Source: Paenibacillus sp. JJ-100
GTDB taxonomy: Bacteria; Bacillota; Bacilli; Paenibacillales; Paenibacillaceae
DNA length: 64,000 nt
Assembly: GCF_948329825.1 (NCBI RefSeq)
Contig: NZ_CAOJCM010000002.1
Span: 806,001 to 870,000, forward strand
Reading direction: 5' to 3'
Shown here: positions 25,783 to 33,661 of the stretch, piece by piece
Layout: each line of letters opens with the position of its first letter
Position numbering within the stretch: position 1 is the first letter of the stretch
Position numbers and translations under genes: made by a program
The notes under the pieces: generated by a model
What the model saw: the letters and a program-made list of their open reading frames with translations, nothing else
Database searches by the model: none
Told to the model about the DNA's origin: nothing

Positions 25783-26559
25783 CTACCCCTCCTTCCCTGA
25801 CATAAACATGAATATTTGGTTTTCTCTTGCTTTCAATTTATCCGGTGAATATTTGCCAAGTTCCAAAATCCCTTCGATGGTTCCGTCTTTAACCAAAACT
25901 AACCGGTCTGCCCTGCAAGCAGCTTTTATATCATGCGTCACCATAACGATCGATTGATTGTTCTGGTTCATCTCGGTCAAGAGATCCAAAATTACTGCAC
26001 CCTGCTCCTGACTTAATGCCCCTGTCGGCTCATCCGCAAAAATCACTTCCGGGGAATTGATTAAAGCTCTGGCAATGGCTGCTCTCTGCTGTTGGCCTCC
26101 AGATACTTGGGATGGCAGACGTTCGGCTTGAGCCCCGATCCCTATCCTGTTCAACAGATCTAATGCTTGTTTATTCACATCCTTTTTGCTGCGGCCAGCC
26201 ACATACCCAGGGAAAGCAACATTCTCAAGCAATGAGAAATCAGGAATTAAATTGATCGATTGATACACATAGCCGATTTTGTTGGACCTGAAATCCGTGA
26301 TTTCCTTTTCCGAGTATTCATCAATTCGTTGTCCCTTGAAAATCACTTCTCCCGAAGTGATTCCATCCAGACCGCTCAGGAGGTACAATAACGTAGATTT
26401 GCCCGAACCAGAACTGCCCATAATAACCGTAAAGTCACCTTTGTATACTTCAAGATTAATACTTTTTGCTGCGAGAAACTGCTCATTTCCCGAGGAGTAG
26501 GTTTTGCACAAATCAACAGTTTTGATTAACGTTTCTTTTCTACGATTTTCTGTTATCAT
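25783..26559 (-). CDS. ABC transporter ATP-binding protein, LolD/MacB-type
   Basis: Powers the adjacent FtsX-like permease. 258 residues from an ATG at 26559 preceded by GGGAGG 7 nt away; a TTG five codons upstream (26574) overlaps that ribosome site and is less likely. Walker A is [10 protein letters not shown], the signature is [15 protein letters not shown], Walker B is VIFADEP with the following TGALS, and the switch histidine is in VMVTHD. This is the family that pairs with MacB and BceB-type permeases. It follows the DUF4097-like gene by about 40 nt in the same cassette. Confidence 0.93.
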   Translation of the reverse strand: MITENRRKETLIKTVDLCKTYSSGNEQFLAAKSINLEVYKGDFTVIMGSSGSGKSTLLYLLSGLDGITSGEVIFKGQRIDEYSEKEITDFRSNKIGYVYQSINLIPDFSLLENVAFPGYVAGRSKKDVNKQALDLLNRIGIGAQAERLPSQVSGGQQQRAAIARALINSPEVIFADEPTGALSQEQGAVILDLLTEMNQNNQSIVMVTHDIKAACRADRLVLVKDGTIEGILELGKYSPDKLKARENQIFMFMSGKEG

Positions 26560-26598
26560 AAGGGCGCCTCCCAAAATTAACCTTATTTTTTCTTTCTG

Positions 26599-27373
26599 TT
26601 ATTTGCCTGAATACTGTTCAATCCCAAGATTACCTGTGTCCGATATAAGTTCTACCAACGGTCCTCCCTCACCGATATGACCATCCTGATAATTCGGCAA
26701 TGTGACCTTAATTGTTCCAGAATCTGCAGAAAGTTTGGTGCGGAGTGCTTGGGGAGCTTCAGCTGTTTGGATGATAATATCTCCCGTGTCGGATATAGCA
26801 CGGATATTTTGACTTATGTGAACAAGAGAAGCTGTGATTTCTCCCGTATTTGTTTCTGCGTTTATTACCCCGTCTTGTATATCCATCTTTATAGAACCCG
26901 TGTCGCTTATCACCCGATATTCGCTCGCCAAAATGGGGCCTACATAAATATCTCCAGTGTCAGTCACAACCTGTAGCTGGTTTAATTGGGTTTCAGGGAT
27001 CCCTATCGTGAGCTTAAGGTTCGTATAGATATCAAAAAAAACGAAATTTGCTGTCCTGAATAACTTCAATTCTGGTTTGTCCCTGATCCTGAGTGATGTT
27101 CAGCCGGTAATCCTTCAGCGACTGCTTTGTGGTCTTCCCCTCCAAAACTGCCTTGATTTCATGTCCCTTAATCGGTACTACATCTACCGTTCCCGTTTCT
27201 GTGTGGATAAGCAGGTTTGTTGTCTGGTCCATCCGAACACTTTGTTCAGTAGAAAGCTCACCTAAATTAAATGGTGACTTTCCCAACATATACAACACTA
27301 CATTTCCAATTGCTCCGATGACAATCAGTAGGAGAGCGAGTCTAGTGATGTTCCGAAATCTATTTTTCAACAT
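26599..27373 (-). pseudogene. DUF4097-like surface protein, split by a frameshift at an A8 tract
   Basis: Two overlapping frames make one protein. Frame one (27373-27032) starts with a membrane anchor (residues ~10-32) and ends ...DSKFRFF-stop. Frame two (to 26599) continues from FFDIYTNLKLTIGIPE into repeats of the type SDTGDI, typical of the DUF4097/adhesin-like beta-helix fold. The switch point is a run of eight A (27034-27041; T8 in the mRNA). Removing one base restores a roughly 257-residue protein. It could be a true mutation, a sequencing error, phase variation or slippage-dependent expression. Its start overlaps the DUF1700 gene by 14 nt. DUF4097 proteins often accompany DUF1700 and PadR genes. 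Confidence 0.75.
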
Positions 27374-27920
27374 AGGTCACATCCTTTTTTATGACTTTCA
27401 AATTAGATTTGAGATACCTGATCACCAGATTGTAATAAATCCGGGTAAACTTTAATGTTCCAATGACGATCAAAAGTCCTCCACCGACCAAGGCAAGCAT
27501 AAGAAAAATATCATTGAAGAACGCCGTGAGTGACGGATTCTGTATCATTAACCAAATCGGCGAAATGATTAAGAAAATAGCAAAACCGAATACCCCGGCA
27601 ATGAGAACTAAAGAGGCGACAAATGGCAGCATCACGATAATTAAGTTGAACAATCCTAAGCTCACCGTTGCCATAACCGCTTTAGTTACGCTTAAGAGCG
27701 TAGGGGATTTATCTGCCTTTTCAATGTGAGACTGGGTAAGTACTTCACGAGCGACCAAACGGGGGTTTCCCAGCTTGGAAATCACCTCTGCTTCAGACCG
27801 TCCGCTTAATTGAGCAAACTCAAAATGTTCCCTAAATTCAATCATAATATCAGTCAATTCCTCAGGAGGAAGCGCCTTTAGATACTGTGCCAATTCATCT
27901 AGATAGGCTTCTTTATTCAA
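27360..27920 (-). CDS. DUF1700 (HAAS-domain) membrane protein
   Basis: About 186 residues. The N-terminal 75 residues form the HAAS-like helical domain (YLDELAQYLKALPPEE... EAEVISKLGNPRLVAREVL), followed by three or four membrane helices. I place the start at TTG 27920: it overlaps the padR stop as TTGA and has GGGGG 9 nt upstream. An ATG at 27971 would run 55 nt into padR and add 17 residues not typical of the family. Such proteins are commonly co-encoded with PadR regulators and are thought to act with them at the membrane; the exact role is unknown. Confidence 0.82.
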   Translation of the reverse strand: MNKEAYLDELAQYLKALPPEELTDIMIEFREHFEFAQLSGRSEAEVISKLGNPRLVAREVLTQSHIEKADKSPTLLSVTKAVMATVSLGLFNLIIVMLPFVASLVLIAGVFGFAIFLIISPIWLMIQNPSLTAFFNDIFLMLALVGGGLLIVIGTLKFTRIYYNLVIRYLKSNLKVIKKDVTYVEK

Positions 27921-28234
27921 TCCGATTCGCCCCCAATCATTTCCTGCACGCCCACGGCAAATGAATTCCATTCTTCAATCATTTTGTCCATGACTTCCCT
28001 TCCTTCATGGGTAATCTTATAGTACTTCCGGGGAGGCCCCTCATCCGATTCGGATAAATAGGTTGAAAATAATCCTTCCGATGCCAGCCTTCGTAATAAC
28101 GGATATATGGTTCCCTCAGCTATTTCAAATTTTTTGGATATCTGTTCCACTAACTCATATCCATAACGATCTTTTTTAGATGTTAAAACAAGAACGCAAA
28201 GCTCCAACACACCCTTCTTGAATTGAACATTCAT
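27917..28234 (-). CDS. PadR-family transcriptional regulator
   Basis: 105 residues, the short PadR form: winged helix (LELCVLVLTSKKDRYGYELV, GTIYPLLRRL) and a single C-terminal helix. PadR proteins repress nearby transport and stress genes and are released by small ligands. It is the first gene of the cassette and probably controls it, since a long inverted repeat overlaps the promoter just upstream. The stop overlaps the next start (TTGA), indicating coupled translation. Confidence 0.92.
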   Translation of the reverse strand: MNVQFKKGVLELCVLVLTSKKDRYGYELVEQISKKFEIAEGTIYPLLRRLASEGLFSTYLSESDEGPPRKYYKITHEGREVMDKMIEEWNSFAVGVQEMIGGESD

Positions 28235-28257
28235 TATTTTTCACCACGCTTTATTTA

Positions 28258-28324
28258 GTACCTTGCAATATACAGTAGCTGTTAATACAAATATTACCAC
28301 CTACTACTGTTTAATGCAAGGTAC
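28258..28324. repeat. Long inverted repeat over the padR promoter, candidate PadR operator
   Basis: Left arm 28258-28278 (GTACCTTGCAATATACAGTAG) and right arm 28304-28324 match in inverted orientation at about 18 of 21 positions, with a 25-nt spacer. A shorter palindrome, ACAGTAGCTGT, lies at the inner edge of the left arm. The right arm contains the -35 box and the left arm lies just after the -10, so binding at both would block transcription. Confidence 0.7.
28291..28319 (-). promoter_or_regulatory. Sigma-A type promoter of the padR-ABC cassette
   Basis: TTGCAT (28319-28314) and TAATAT (28296-28291) are separated by exactly 17 nt on the minus strand, about 55 nt before the padR ATG. The -35 falls inside the right arm of the inverted repeat. 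Confidence 0.6.
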
Positions 28325-28466
28325 CTTTCAATATTTTTCCTCAAAACTCCATTTTTTAGATATCAGCCTTGACATACGAGACCATTTTACAATTCAGAAT
28401 ACTCGATTCCATTGATGATTATCGTAATGAGGGGACCCATAACGTTCGACTCGAGCCTCTATTAGA

Positions 28467-28534
28467 CGTCCGCCCTTTTTGCCCCCAATTTGCCCCCACA
28501 GCCAAAAAGATGTTTAATTCCTGTGAAATCAATT
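28467..28534 (-). pseudogene. Possible tail of a tyrosine recombinase (relic)
   Basis: Reading the minus strand, about 20 codons give KHLFGCGGKLGAKRADV and a stop, with a stop just upstream. The FG..GGKLGA ending resembles what I remember of C-termini of Firmicute phage and ICE integrases. It lies about 70 nt beyond the 3' end of tRNA-Leu, a classic integration position (ICEBs1 uses a tRNA-Leu gene). It is short, so chance is a real possibility. The rest of 28330-28550 shows no gene. Confidence 0.3.
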
Positions 28535-28553
28535 TTTCAATTTAAGACATAAA

Positions 28554-28596
28554 AAAAAGGAAACCCCTCTATGTAACAAGGAGTTTCCTTTTTCTT
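28554..28596. terminator. Terminator after tRNA-Leu
   Basis: A hairpin of AAGGAAAC-c-CCT with AGG-a-GTTTCCTT is flanked by A and T runs on both sides, so it could act in both directions. It directly follows the tRNA on the minus strand. Confidence 0.75.
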
Positions 28597-28603
28597 AATA
28601 TAT

Positions 28604-28688
28604 GCCGAGGACCGGGATCGAACCGGTACGGTAGTCACCTACCGCAGGATTTTAAGTCCTGTGCGTCTGCCAATTCCGCCACCCCGGC
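28604..28688 (-). tRNA. tRNA-Leu (UAA)
   Basis: 85 nt. The acceptor GCCGGGG pairs with CCTCGGC, the anticodon arm is CAGGACTTAAAATCCTG with anticodon TAA, a long variable arm (class II) follows, and the T-arm GGTTCGATCC is present. The 3' CCA is not encoded. Confidence 0.96.
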
Positions 28689-28770
28689 GTATGTGTAACT
28701 TTCTTGGCGACAAGAAATATCTTACCATGAATAAATTAATAATGCAACACTTTTTATAAAAAACTGAAAC

Positions 28771-28830
28771 AGGCACTGCAAGCATCAGCTCGCAGTGCCT
28801 AGGAAGTCCGAGTTGCGGTCCCGGACTTCC
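28771..28830 (-). terminator. Two adjacent hairpins after the YflT-like gene
   Basis: On the minus strand a perfect GGAAGTCCG hairpin (28830-28802) is followed one base later by AGGCACTGC/GCAGTGCCT (28800-28771) and then GTTTCAGTTTTTTAT. The second has terminator form. Two strong stems in a row are more than a terminator needs. Confidence 0.7.
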
Positions 28831-28913
28831 GGTAAACCATCTATATTAAGGGAGGTGTAATATAAGAATACCTCCTCAACATTAAAGAAACCTAAAATCA
28901 GCCTTAAATTAAA

Positions 28914-29363
28914 CTAAAAATGCATAATGTGCTTCACACGCTCTGCTTGTTCGTCGCTACACTCTACGAAAACCAGGATATGACCTTGCAGTAGCCAGTC
29001 CTCGTAATGACGTGCGTCTTTCTCCGGAATCCCTGCTTCTGTCAGTGTTAAAACCAGATCATCTGTCTCATTTCCAATCTCATTACCGGCCAGCCTTCGA
29101 ACCGCCTTCCCAATGGATACGGTTTGATCCATTCGTCTCCCTAGCCCTGCCAGGATTCCCTTCATCGCTCCGAATGCACCATCTGTGCCAGCATCTTTCA
29201 ACGGTTTGGGCAGTCCTGTCTTCTCGCTAATCAACTCTAGATCGAGCTGCTCCTTGGCTACAGCACCCATGTACTGATCTTTAACCCCTTCCTTTTTCAA
29301 ATTATTGATCAGAATAATCGCCTCGTGCTCCGTTCGTGCAAGCCCAACAAATAGTTTCGTCAT
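28914..29363 (-). CDS. General stress protein 17M-like (YflT domain) protein
   Basis: 149 residues. The N-terminal half (KLFVGLARTEHEAIILINNLKKEG) fits the general stress protein 17M / YflT-type alpha-beta domain. A Gly-rich middle (GTDGAFGAMKGILAGLG) and a C-terminal segment ending HILVFVECSDEQAERV follow. In Bacillus such proteins belong to the general stress regulon and their biochemical role is unknown. It stands alone with its own terminator. About 210 nt upstream of it, to 29576, I see no other gene. Confidence 0.75.
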   Translation of the reverse strand: MTKLFVGLARTEHEAIILINNLKKEGVKDQYMGAVAKEQLDLELISEKTGLPKPLKDAGTDGAFGAMKGILAGLGRRMDQTVSIGKAVRRLAGNEIGNETDDLVLTLTEAGIPEKDARHYEDWLLQGHILVFVECSDEQAERVKHIMHF

Positions 29364-29576
29364 TCGGGTCCCCTCCTCTTCTTCATACCCTAATATAACC
29401 CCGGATTATATGTTCAGTAACGATCATATATCTCTAAGTCCATGAACCTAGAGATACTTCATTCATTCTCTACTGGAAATCCATACCTAGTTCTGATAGA
29501 CTATATAAAGAAGACAAATTAACCATTGAAAAATCAGACACATTGATAAATATCTCACAATCAGGAGTAATGACTT

Positions 29577-29801
29577 ATGAAAAAAGAGGTAGAAATTGCC
29601 ATTCGGCGCAATCAGCAGATTCTGGTTCGTAATACAAGCGGACAGACCGTAACCGGCTTCCCGGAGCGCTCAGCAGACAGTTCCATTCTCTCCTTACGTA
29701 CGGTACAAGGAAGCGTGTGGATTCCGTTTGATGAAGTCGAACATGTCACTCGCCTGTTAACCATTCGCTCTCATCATATGGATATCATGCAGCTCGTATA
29801 G
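29577..29801 (+). CDS. Small hypothetical protein, 74 aa
   Basis: Not recognised. A charged N-terminus (MKKEVEIAIRRNQQILVRN) leads to a short beta-rich segment (ILSLRTVQGSVWIPFDEVEHV) that looks like a compact beta-barrel fold. There is no signal peptide and no membrane segment. AGGAG lies 9 nt before the ATG and a bidirectional terminator follows at 29854, so it is probably a real single-gene transcript. Confidence 0.65.
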   Translation: MKKEVEIAIRRNQQILVRNTSGQTVTGFPERSADSSILSLRTVQGSVWIPFDEVEHVTRLLTIRSHHMDIMQLV

Positions 29802-29853
29802 AGATCCTTGTATTGAACACGCTTGAATCCTTTTCCAGCATTCATATATTCAA

Positions 29854-29884
29854 AAAAACCAGACGTTTCTGCGTCTGGTTTTTC
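29854..29884. terminator. Bidirectional terminator between convergent genes
   Basis: AAAACCAGACG and CGTCTGGTTTT form a perfect stem with A and T runs at the ends. It serves the plus-strand 74-aa gene and the minus-strand nuclease gene. Confidence 0.85.
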
Positions 29885-29968
29885 TTACAATTTGGAATTC
29901 TGTGTACATCCCCTCTCAATTAGAGGAGAACTTCTCCTATGCCTAACATTGCATTTACATCACCAGCA

Positions 29969-30454
29969 TTACTTCACCACGAACCTGACACGTGTGCCAT
30001 CCGGATATGTACTTAATTGATTCCCCACCCATGAGCCCGCACCGCGATTGTCCTTTGGCGTAATGTATTGGATATCCGCGCCTTCACCGCCTTCTGCACA
30101 CATCGCCATAGGCCATTCATCTCGATCCTTGCCCTTTTTGACCGGTACACCTCTCAATGACTGTTCCCTGTTACTTTCAGCGCCTTTCCGGTCAATTGTG
30201 CATACATCTGAATGCCCCGCTTGGATTGCCCTTCGGATATGGCTTGCTGTCTCAGGATACCGATCTGCCGGAAAAGTAATCGTGTGATCAATACTACTTT
30301 TATCGGTTACTTTGAATGGAGAAGGTATATCCAGCGGCCACTCTCCGCCTGCCCATGCATAGAGAGCAATCAATACCATGCTCGCTAACGTCAGTATTTT
30401 ACCTCTGAATCCCCGTCTCCCTCTTTTACCCCTTCTGCCGCGTCTCTTACTCAT
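29969..30454 (-). CDS. NucA/NucB-family secreted deoxyribonuclease
   Basis: 161 residues from the ATG at 30454, which has GGGGGAGG 6 nt upstream; an earlier in-frame start at 30493 lacks such a site. A very basic N-terminus ([17 protein letters not shown]) precedes one hydrophobic segment, so it is exported or membrane-anchored. The mature part carries the family pattern: [45 protein letters not shown] and YPDGTRVRF. NucB of Bacillus degrades DNA outside the cell (biofilm, mother-cell lysis); NucA cuts DNA for uptake. Which role applies here is not visible. Confidence 0.9.
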   Translation of the reverse strand: MSKRRGRRGKRGRRGFRGKILTLASMVLIALYAWAGGEWPLDIPSPFKVTDKSSIDHTITFPADRYPETASHIRRAIQAGHSDVCTIDRKGAESNREQSLRGVPVKKGKDRDEWPMAMCAEGGEGADIQYITPKDNRGAGSWVGNQLSTYPDGTRVRFVVK

Positions 30455-30537
30455 GATGTTCCTCCCCCATGTAACACTAGCATCAACTAGCATTATAACA
30501 GAACGCCAGTTCGTAGAACAATAAATCCATCAAAAAA

Positions 30538-30561
30538 AGCAGCCAGATTCCTCTGACTGCT
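30538..30561 (-). terminator. Terminator of the LOV kinase gene
   Basis: AGCAGTCAGA pairs with TCTGGCTGCT around a 4-nt loop and is followed by seven T on the minus strand, about 20 nt after the kinase stop. Confidence 0.85.
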
Positions 30562-30581
30562 GTCCTACACTTCGCAATATC

Positions 30582-31730
30582 CTAGCCTGTATTAAGAATA
30601 CTCTGACCACTTAGGAAAGGTATCGTTACACGAAATTCGGTCCCTCTTCCCTCAACACTCTCCACCGTAATACTACCGTTCATCAACCCCAGTAGTTCTT
30701 TACATATCGTCAATCCAAGTCCACTTCCACCAAACCTTCTCGCATGTGAAATATCGGACTGAGTGAAGGCTTCAAACAACTGGCCTATCTGATCTGAAGG
30801 AATACCAATGCCAGTGTCCCGTACCGAGAACGTCAGCATCGTCTGATCATGTGAATGCTCTGTAACATCGACTTGAAGCTGCACTTCTCCTCGCTCAGTA
30901 AACTTGATGGCATTACTCAGCAAATTATCCAGCACCTGTCTTAGCCTTAGCGGATCTCCCCATAAAACATCGGGAACGTTCAGATCTGCATGACAGAGTA
31001 TACGAATTTGTTTATTCATCGCAGCGGGCTCATACGTTTTCATAATTTGCTGTATCAGCTTAAGTGGCTGAAATTCGATATGCTCGATTCCCATTTTACC
31101 TCTGCCTAGCTTCGCTATATCCAGACTGTTGTTTACGATGTTCAGCAGAGCCTCTCCCGATTGACGCGCCAACTCCAAATATTCTTTTTGCTCTTCGTTC
31201 ATATCGCCCATTCCCGCAAGTTCGATCATACCCATAATACCGTTCAGCGGTGTACGAAGCTCATGGTTCAACTTGCCGATGAATTCCAGCTGTCCTCTGC
31301 TCGTTTTCTCAGCACTGGTTGCTGCAGTCTTTAGCTGTTGCTCAGCATATTTCCGTTCAGAGATGTCATATTGTATACCTACAAAGTACAGACACTCACC
31401 TGATTCATTAAAAATGGGATCGATATTCAGTTCATTCCAGAACTTCTGACCACTTTTGGTATAATTTAAAACCTCAACCTTGATGGATTGTTGTTTACTT
31501 AATGCTTCCCGAATATATAAAACGGTTTCAGGATCTGTATCCGTCCCTTGCAAAAATCGGCAATTCCGTCCAATCGACTCTTCAAACGTATACCCGGTCA
31601 GCCAGGTAAAATGTTCGTTTACATACATGAGCGGAAGATCAGGCGAGGTAGCGTCCACTACCGTAACGGAGGATTTTAATTTCGAGATAATAAATTCCCA
31701 TTGCATGGGGAGTTGATTAAATAGACTCAT
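30582..31730 (-). CDS. LOV-domain (blue-light) sensor histidine kinase
   Basis: 382 residues, cytosolic. Residues ~15-130 are a PAS domain of the LOV subclass: GRNCRFLQG carries the flavin-reactive cysteine, and the flavin contacts are in place (LNYTKSGQKFWNELNIDP with both Asn, VGIQYDI with the Gln). A linker leads to HisKA (KLNHELRTPLNGIMG, phospho-His) and HATPase (NLLSNAIKF, DTGIGIP, FGGSGLGL). Known LOV chemistry is light-driven Cys-flavin adduct formation; here it should control autophosphorylation. No response regulator or receiver domain is adjacent, so the partner is elsewhere. It has its own terminator and appears monocistronic. Confidence 0.92.
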   Translation of the reverse strand: MSLFNQLPMQWEFIISKLKSSVTVVDATSPDLPLMYVNEHFTWLTGYTFEESIGRNCRFLQGTDTDPETVLYIREALSKQQSIKVEVLNYTKSGQKFWNELNIDPIFNESGECLYFVGIQYDISERKYAEQQLKTAATSAEKTSRGQLEFIGKLNHELRTPLNGIMGMIELAGMGDMNEEQKEYLELARQSGEALLNIVNNSLDIAKLGRGKMGIEHIEFQPLKLIQQIMKTYEPAAMNKQIRILCHADLNVPDVLWGDPLRLRQVLDNLLSNAIKFTERGEVQLQVDVTEHSHDQTMLTFSVRDTGIGIPSDQIGQLFEAFTQSDISHARRFGGSGLGLTICKELLGLMNGSITVESVEGRGTEFRVTIPFLSGQSILNTG

Positions 31731-31798
31731 GCCTTTGTCTCCTCCATCTCACATCCTTGACTCCAGATGGTATGTGTTGATATAAAACAATCTCTTTT

Positions 31799-31807
31799 AT
31801 TGTACCA
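31799..31807 (-). promoter_or_regulatory. Possible extended -10 promoter of the LOV kinase gene
   Basis: TGGTACAAT on the minus strand fits TGn-TACAAT about 70 nt before the kinase start. I see no convincing -35 box. Confidence 0.3.
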
Positions 31808-31924
31808 CAGTTATTCAAACAATGTAGTTCTTGGGTAATAGTTCTTAAACATATGAATTCATATCCGTTCACAATAACCTGCCTGTCATATCAGCAATTA
31901 ATGGTTGACGAGGAAGGAAGATCA

Positions 31925-32116
31925 ATGATGAAAACCCTCTTTTTTTTATTTATGGTCTTATGTATAATCAATCTCTGTTTTCCAAAGTTCGGTTGGTATC
32001 TTCGGTATGGCTGGATCGCAAGAGGAGAATCGGAACCAAGCAAATCGTATATGACTATGGTACGAATGTCTAGCCTGTTCATGCTTCTCATCGCTTTTAC
32101 TCTTGCCATGGGATAA
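31925..32116 (+). CDS. Small membrane protein, 63 aa
   Basis: MMKTLFFLFMVLCIINL is an N-terminal membrane helix, PKFGWYLRYGWIARGESEPS a short polar loop, and SSLFMLLIAFTLAMG a second helix. The loop pattern (WYLRYGW..G..EPS) recalls the small DUF6199-type membrane proteins of Firmicutes, though I hold that loosely. The start follows GAGGAAGGAAG by about 4-8 nt; the in-frame ATG at 31853 has no ribosome site. Function unknown. Confidence 0.65.
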   Translation: MMKTLFFLFMVLCIINLCFPKFGWYLRYGWIARGESEPSKSYMTMVRMSSLFMLLIAFTLAMG

Positions 32117-32138
32117 AAGAATATTAAAAATAGAAAAC

Positions 32139-32172
32139 CAAAGACCATCTGCCTTTACCCAGATGGTCTTTG
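32139..32172. terminator. Terminator after the small membrane protein
   Basis: CAAAGACCATCTG pairs with AGATGGTCTTTG around a 9-nt loop, just after the 63-aa gene. Confidence 0.7.
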
Positions 32173-32277
32173 ACATACTCTGACATGAATATGATAACTT
32201 TGTTTGTGGTGTTGCTGCAACATACGCCGTAAGATAAGGGATATAGATGTCTCGTGTTAGAAAGGACAACATGGAGT

Positions 32278-32892
32278 ATGAACATCGCATTTTATCCATT
32301 CTGGGGTGCCAAAACACTCCACTCGCTCGTACAGGTTATTTCAGGGACGACAATGACTTGTCTTGTATACAAACAAACTGAAATGATTCGTTATACGCTA
32401 CTGTTTCTATGCGTTTATGTCATGGCCTATCTAGTCGCTAGTGTTATGTTCCAACCGCTGATCAAACGCTGTACATTATCCAGACTAATGATCACAGTTC
32501 CTATGAACGGAACATTATTGCTCATCGGGATGGCCTTCATCCTGCATCACCTGGTATTACCGACTATACTTCTGTTCACAGCTGGTCTGATCCTCTCTGT
32601 CATGATTCGCTGGGAATCACTATTACTGGAGGCCATCCAGCCCTTAGTGTTAGAAGGGGAGGACCTTTCTAAAGCCAACAAGCTGCTCTCTTTTTCAACG
32701 TACACCATAACAGGTGCAGGACTGGCTATGGCAGCAATCACAATTGTATATCTGGGCATCACACAAGCACTTTGGGCAGCCTCATGTCTGTCTTTCGTTG
32801 CACTGGTCCTGATTATGAACGTAAATCACTTGATAAACAGCCTTCAGAGCCCTTCGAATAAACGATATGTCAGACCACGTGTCCATAAATAA
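32278..32892 (+). CDS. Half-length MFS-like membrane protein
   Basis: About 204 residues with six hydrophobic segments, the size of one half of a 12-helix major facilitator transporter. The stretch GEDLSKANKLLSFSTYTITGAG matches the loop and helix 5 pattern of MFS exporters of the EntS/MFS_3 type. There is no C-terminal half downstream; a terminator follows at 32926. It may be a truncated transporter or a free-standing half-protein. I start at ATG 32278 (AAAGGA 12 nt upstream); GTG 32254 is also possible. Confidence 0.7.
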   Translation: MNIAFYPFWGAKTLHSLVQVISGTTMTCLVYKQTEMIRYTLLFLCVYVMAYLVASVMFQPLIKRCTLSRLMITVPMNGTLLLIGMAFILHHLVLPTILLFTAGLILSVMIRWESLLLEAIQPLVLEGEDLSKANKLLSFSTYTITGAGLAMAAITIVYLGITQALWAASCLSFVALVLIMNVNHLINSLQSPSNKRYVRPRVHK

Positions 32893-32925
32893 AAAAAGAC
32901 GCGCAGGCCAATTCTGCTCGTCTCT

Positions 32926-32956
32926 ATGCTGCTTCTCCCAGAAGCAGTATTTTTGT
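32926..32956 (+). terminator. Terminator after the half-MFS gene
   Basis: ATGCTGCTTCT and AGAAGCAGTAT form a stem with a 3-nt loop followed by TTTTTG on the plus strand. Confidence 0.75.
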
Positions 32957-33015
32957 GTTTTCGCTCATTCGTCATGAGGTAGGGTCACCCTGTACTTCTC
33001 AGCGTATCAACCTGT

Positions 33016-33345
33016 CTAATCCAATCGGTAATCGGTTAGCGGCTTGCCTTTCTTATAGTACAAACTCGGTGATAATATATTAAAAAAAATGTGCACGTCC
33101 GGTAACTCAGCCTTCTCCAGAATAGACTGCATGGACGCTGCTATTCGATCGTGGATCTCCTGATCACGCTGAAACATTAAAATCTCTATGGATGCCGGAG
33201 AAGGTGTCAGAGCCTGTACATCATGACGCTCTGCTTTCATTCGTTCCTGCGGAATATGAGTAATTAGAGCCATTTGCTCGGTAATTTGAGGTACAACTTC
33301 CTCTAGCTTAGAACCCGTGAAGCCTTTAAATCGTATAAACGGCAT
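33016..33345 (-). CDS. DUF1904 family protein
   Basis: 109 residues, cytosolic. It starts MPFIRFKGF and contains EIHDRIAASMQSILEKAELPDVHIFFNILSPSLYYKKGKPL, which fits the DUF1904 family. That family has a small alpha-beta fold resembling tautomerases. The N-terminal proline after Met recalls the catalytic Pro of that superfamily, but no function is established. It stands alone. Confidence 0.75.
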   Translation of the reverse strand: MPFIRFKGFTGSKLEEVVPQITEQMALITHIPQERMKAERHDVQALTPSPASIEILMFQRDQEIHDRIAASMQSILEKAELPDVHIFFNILSPSLYYKKGKPLTDYRLD

Positions 33346-33450
33346 TGCGATCCCTTCAATCTCTGTTAGTAGTCTCCATATGTGATTTTAAGCACATTGT
33401 TAACACTTGTCAAATGTCACATATGTCCTCTTCCGATCAGAAAACAAAGG

Positions 33451-33482
33451 GTTAGCCCCACCAATGACTTGGTGAGGCTAAC
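33451..33482. terminator. Hairpin after the YjcZ-type gene
   Basis: GTTAGCCCCACC and GGTGAGGCTAAC pair around an 8-nt loop. On the minus strand CCTTTGTTTTC follows, a modest terminator tail. Confidence 0.6.
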
Positions 33483-33504
33483 GACTTCATGCCTGACTGT
33501 TACC

Positions 33505-33627
33505 TTACAGCCAGAAAGATTTTGTGATGATCACGAGCAGGATGAAGAGAACCAGGATTGCGCTAGTAGAAGTCCAAGCTCCACCAAATCCACCAACATT
33601 ACCACAACCGTATCCGACATGACTCAT
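33505..33627 (-). CDS. YjcZ-family small sporulation protein, 40 aa
   Basis: The protein reads MSHVGYGCGNVGGFGGAW, then TSTSAILVLFILLVIITKSFWL. A Gly-rich head followed by one membrane helix is the hallmark of YjcZ-type small proteins, which are made during sporulation in Bacilli. The ribosome site AAAGGAGG lies 8 nt before the ATG, which strongly supports translation. It stands alone between DUF1904 and the 141-aa gene. Confidence 0.85.
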   Translation of the reverse strand: MSHVGYGCGNVGGFGGAWTSTSAILVLFILLVIITKSFWL

Positions 33628-33661
33628 TTGATTGGCCTCCTTTGAATTTCAAGGTATGCCA

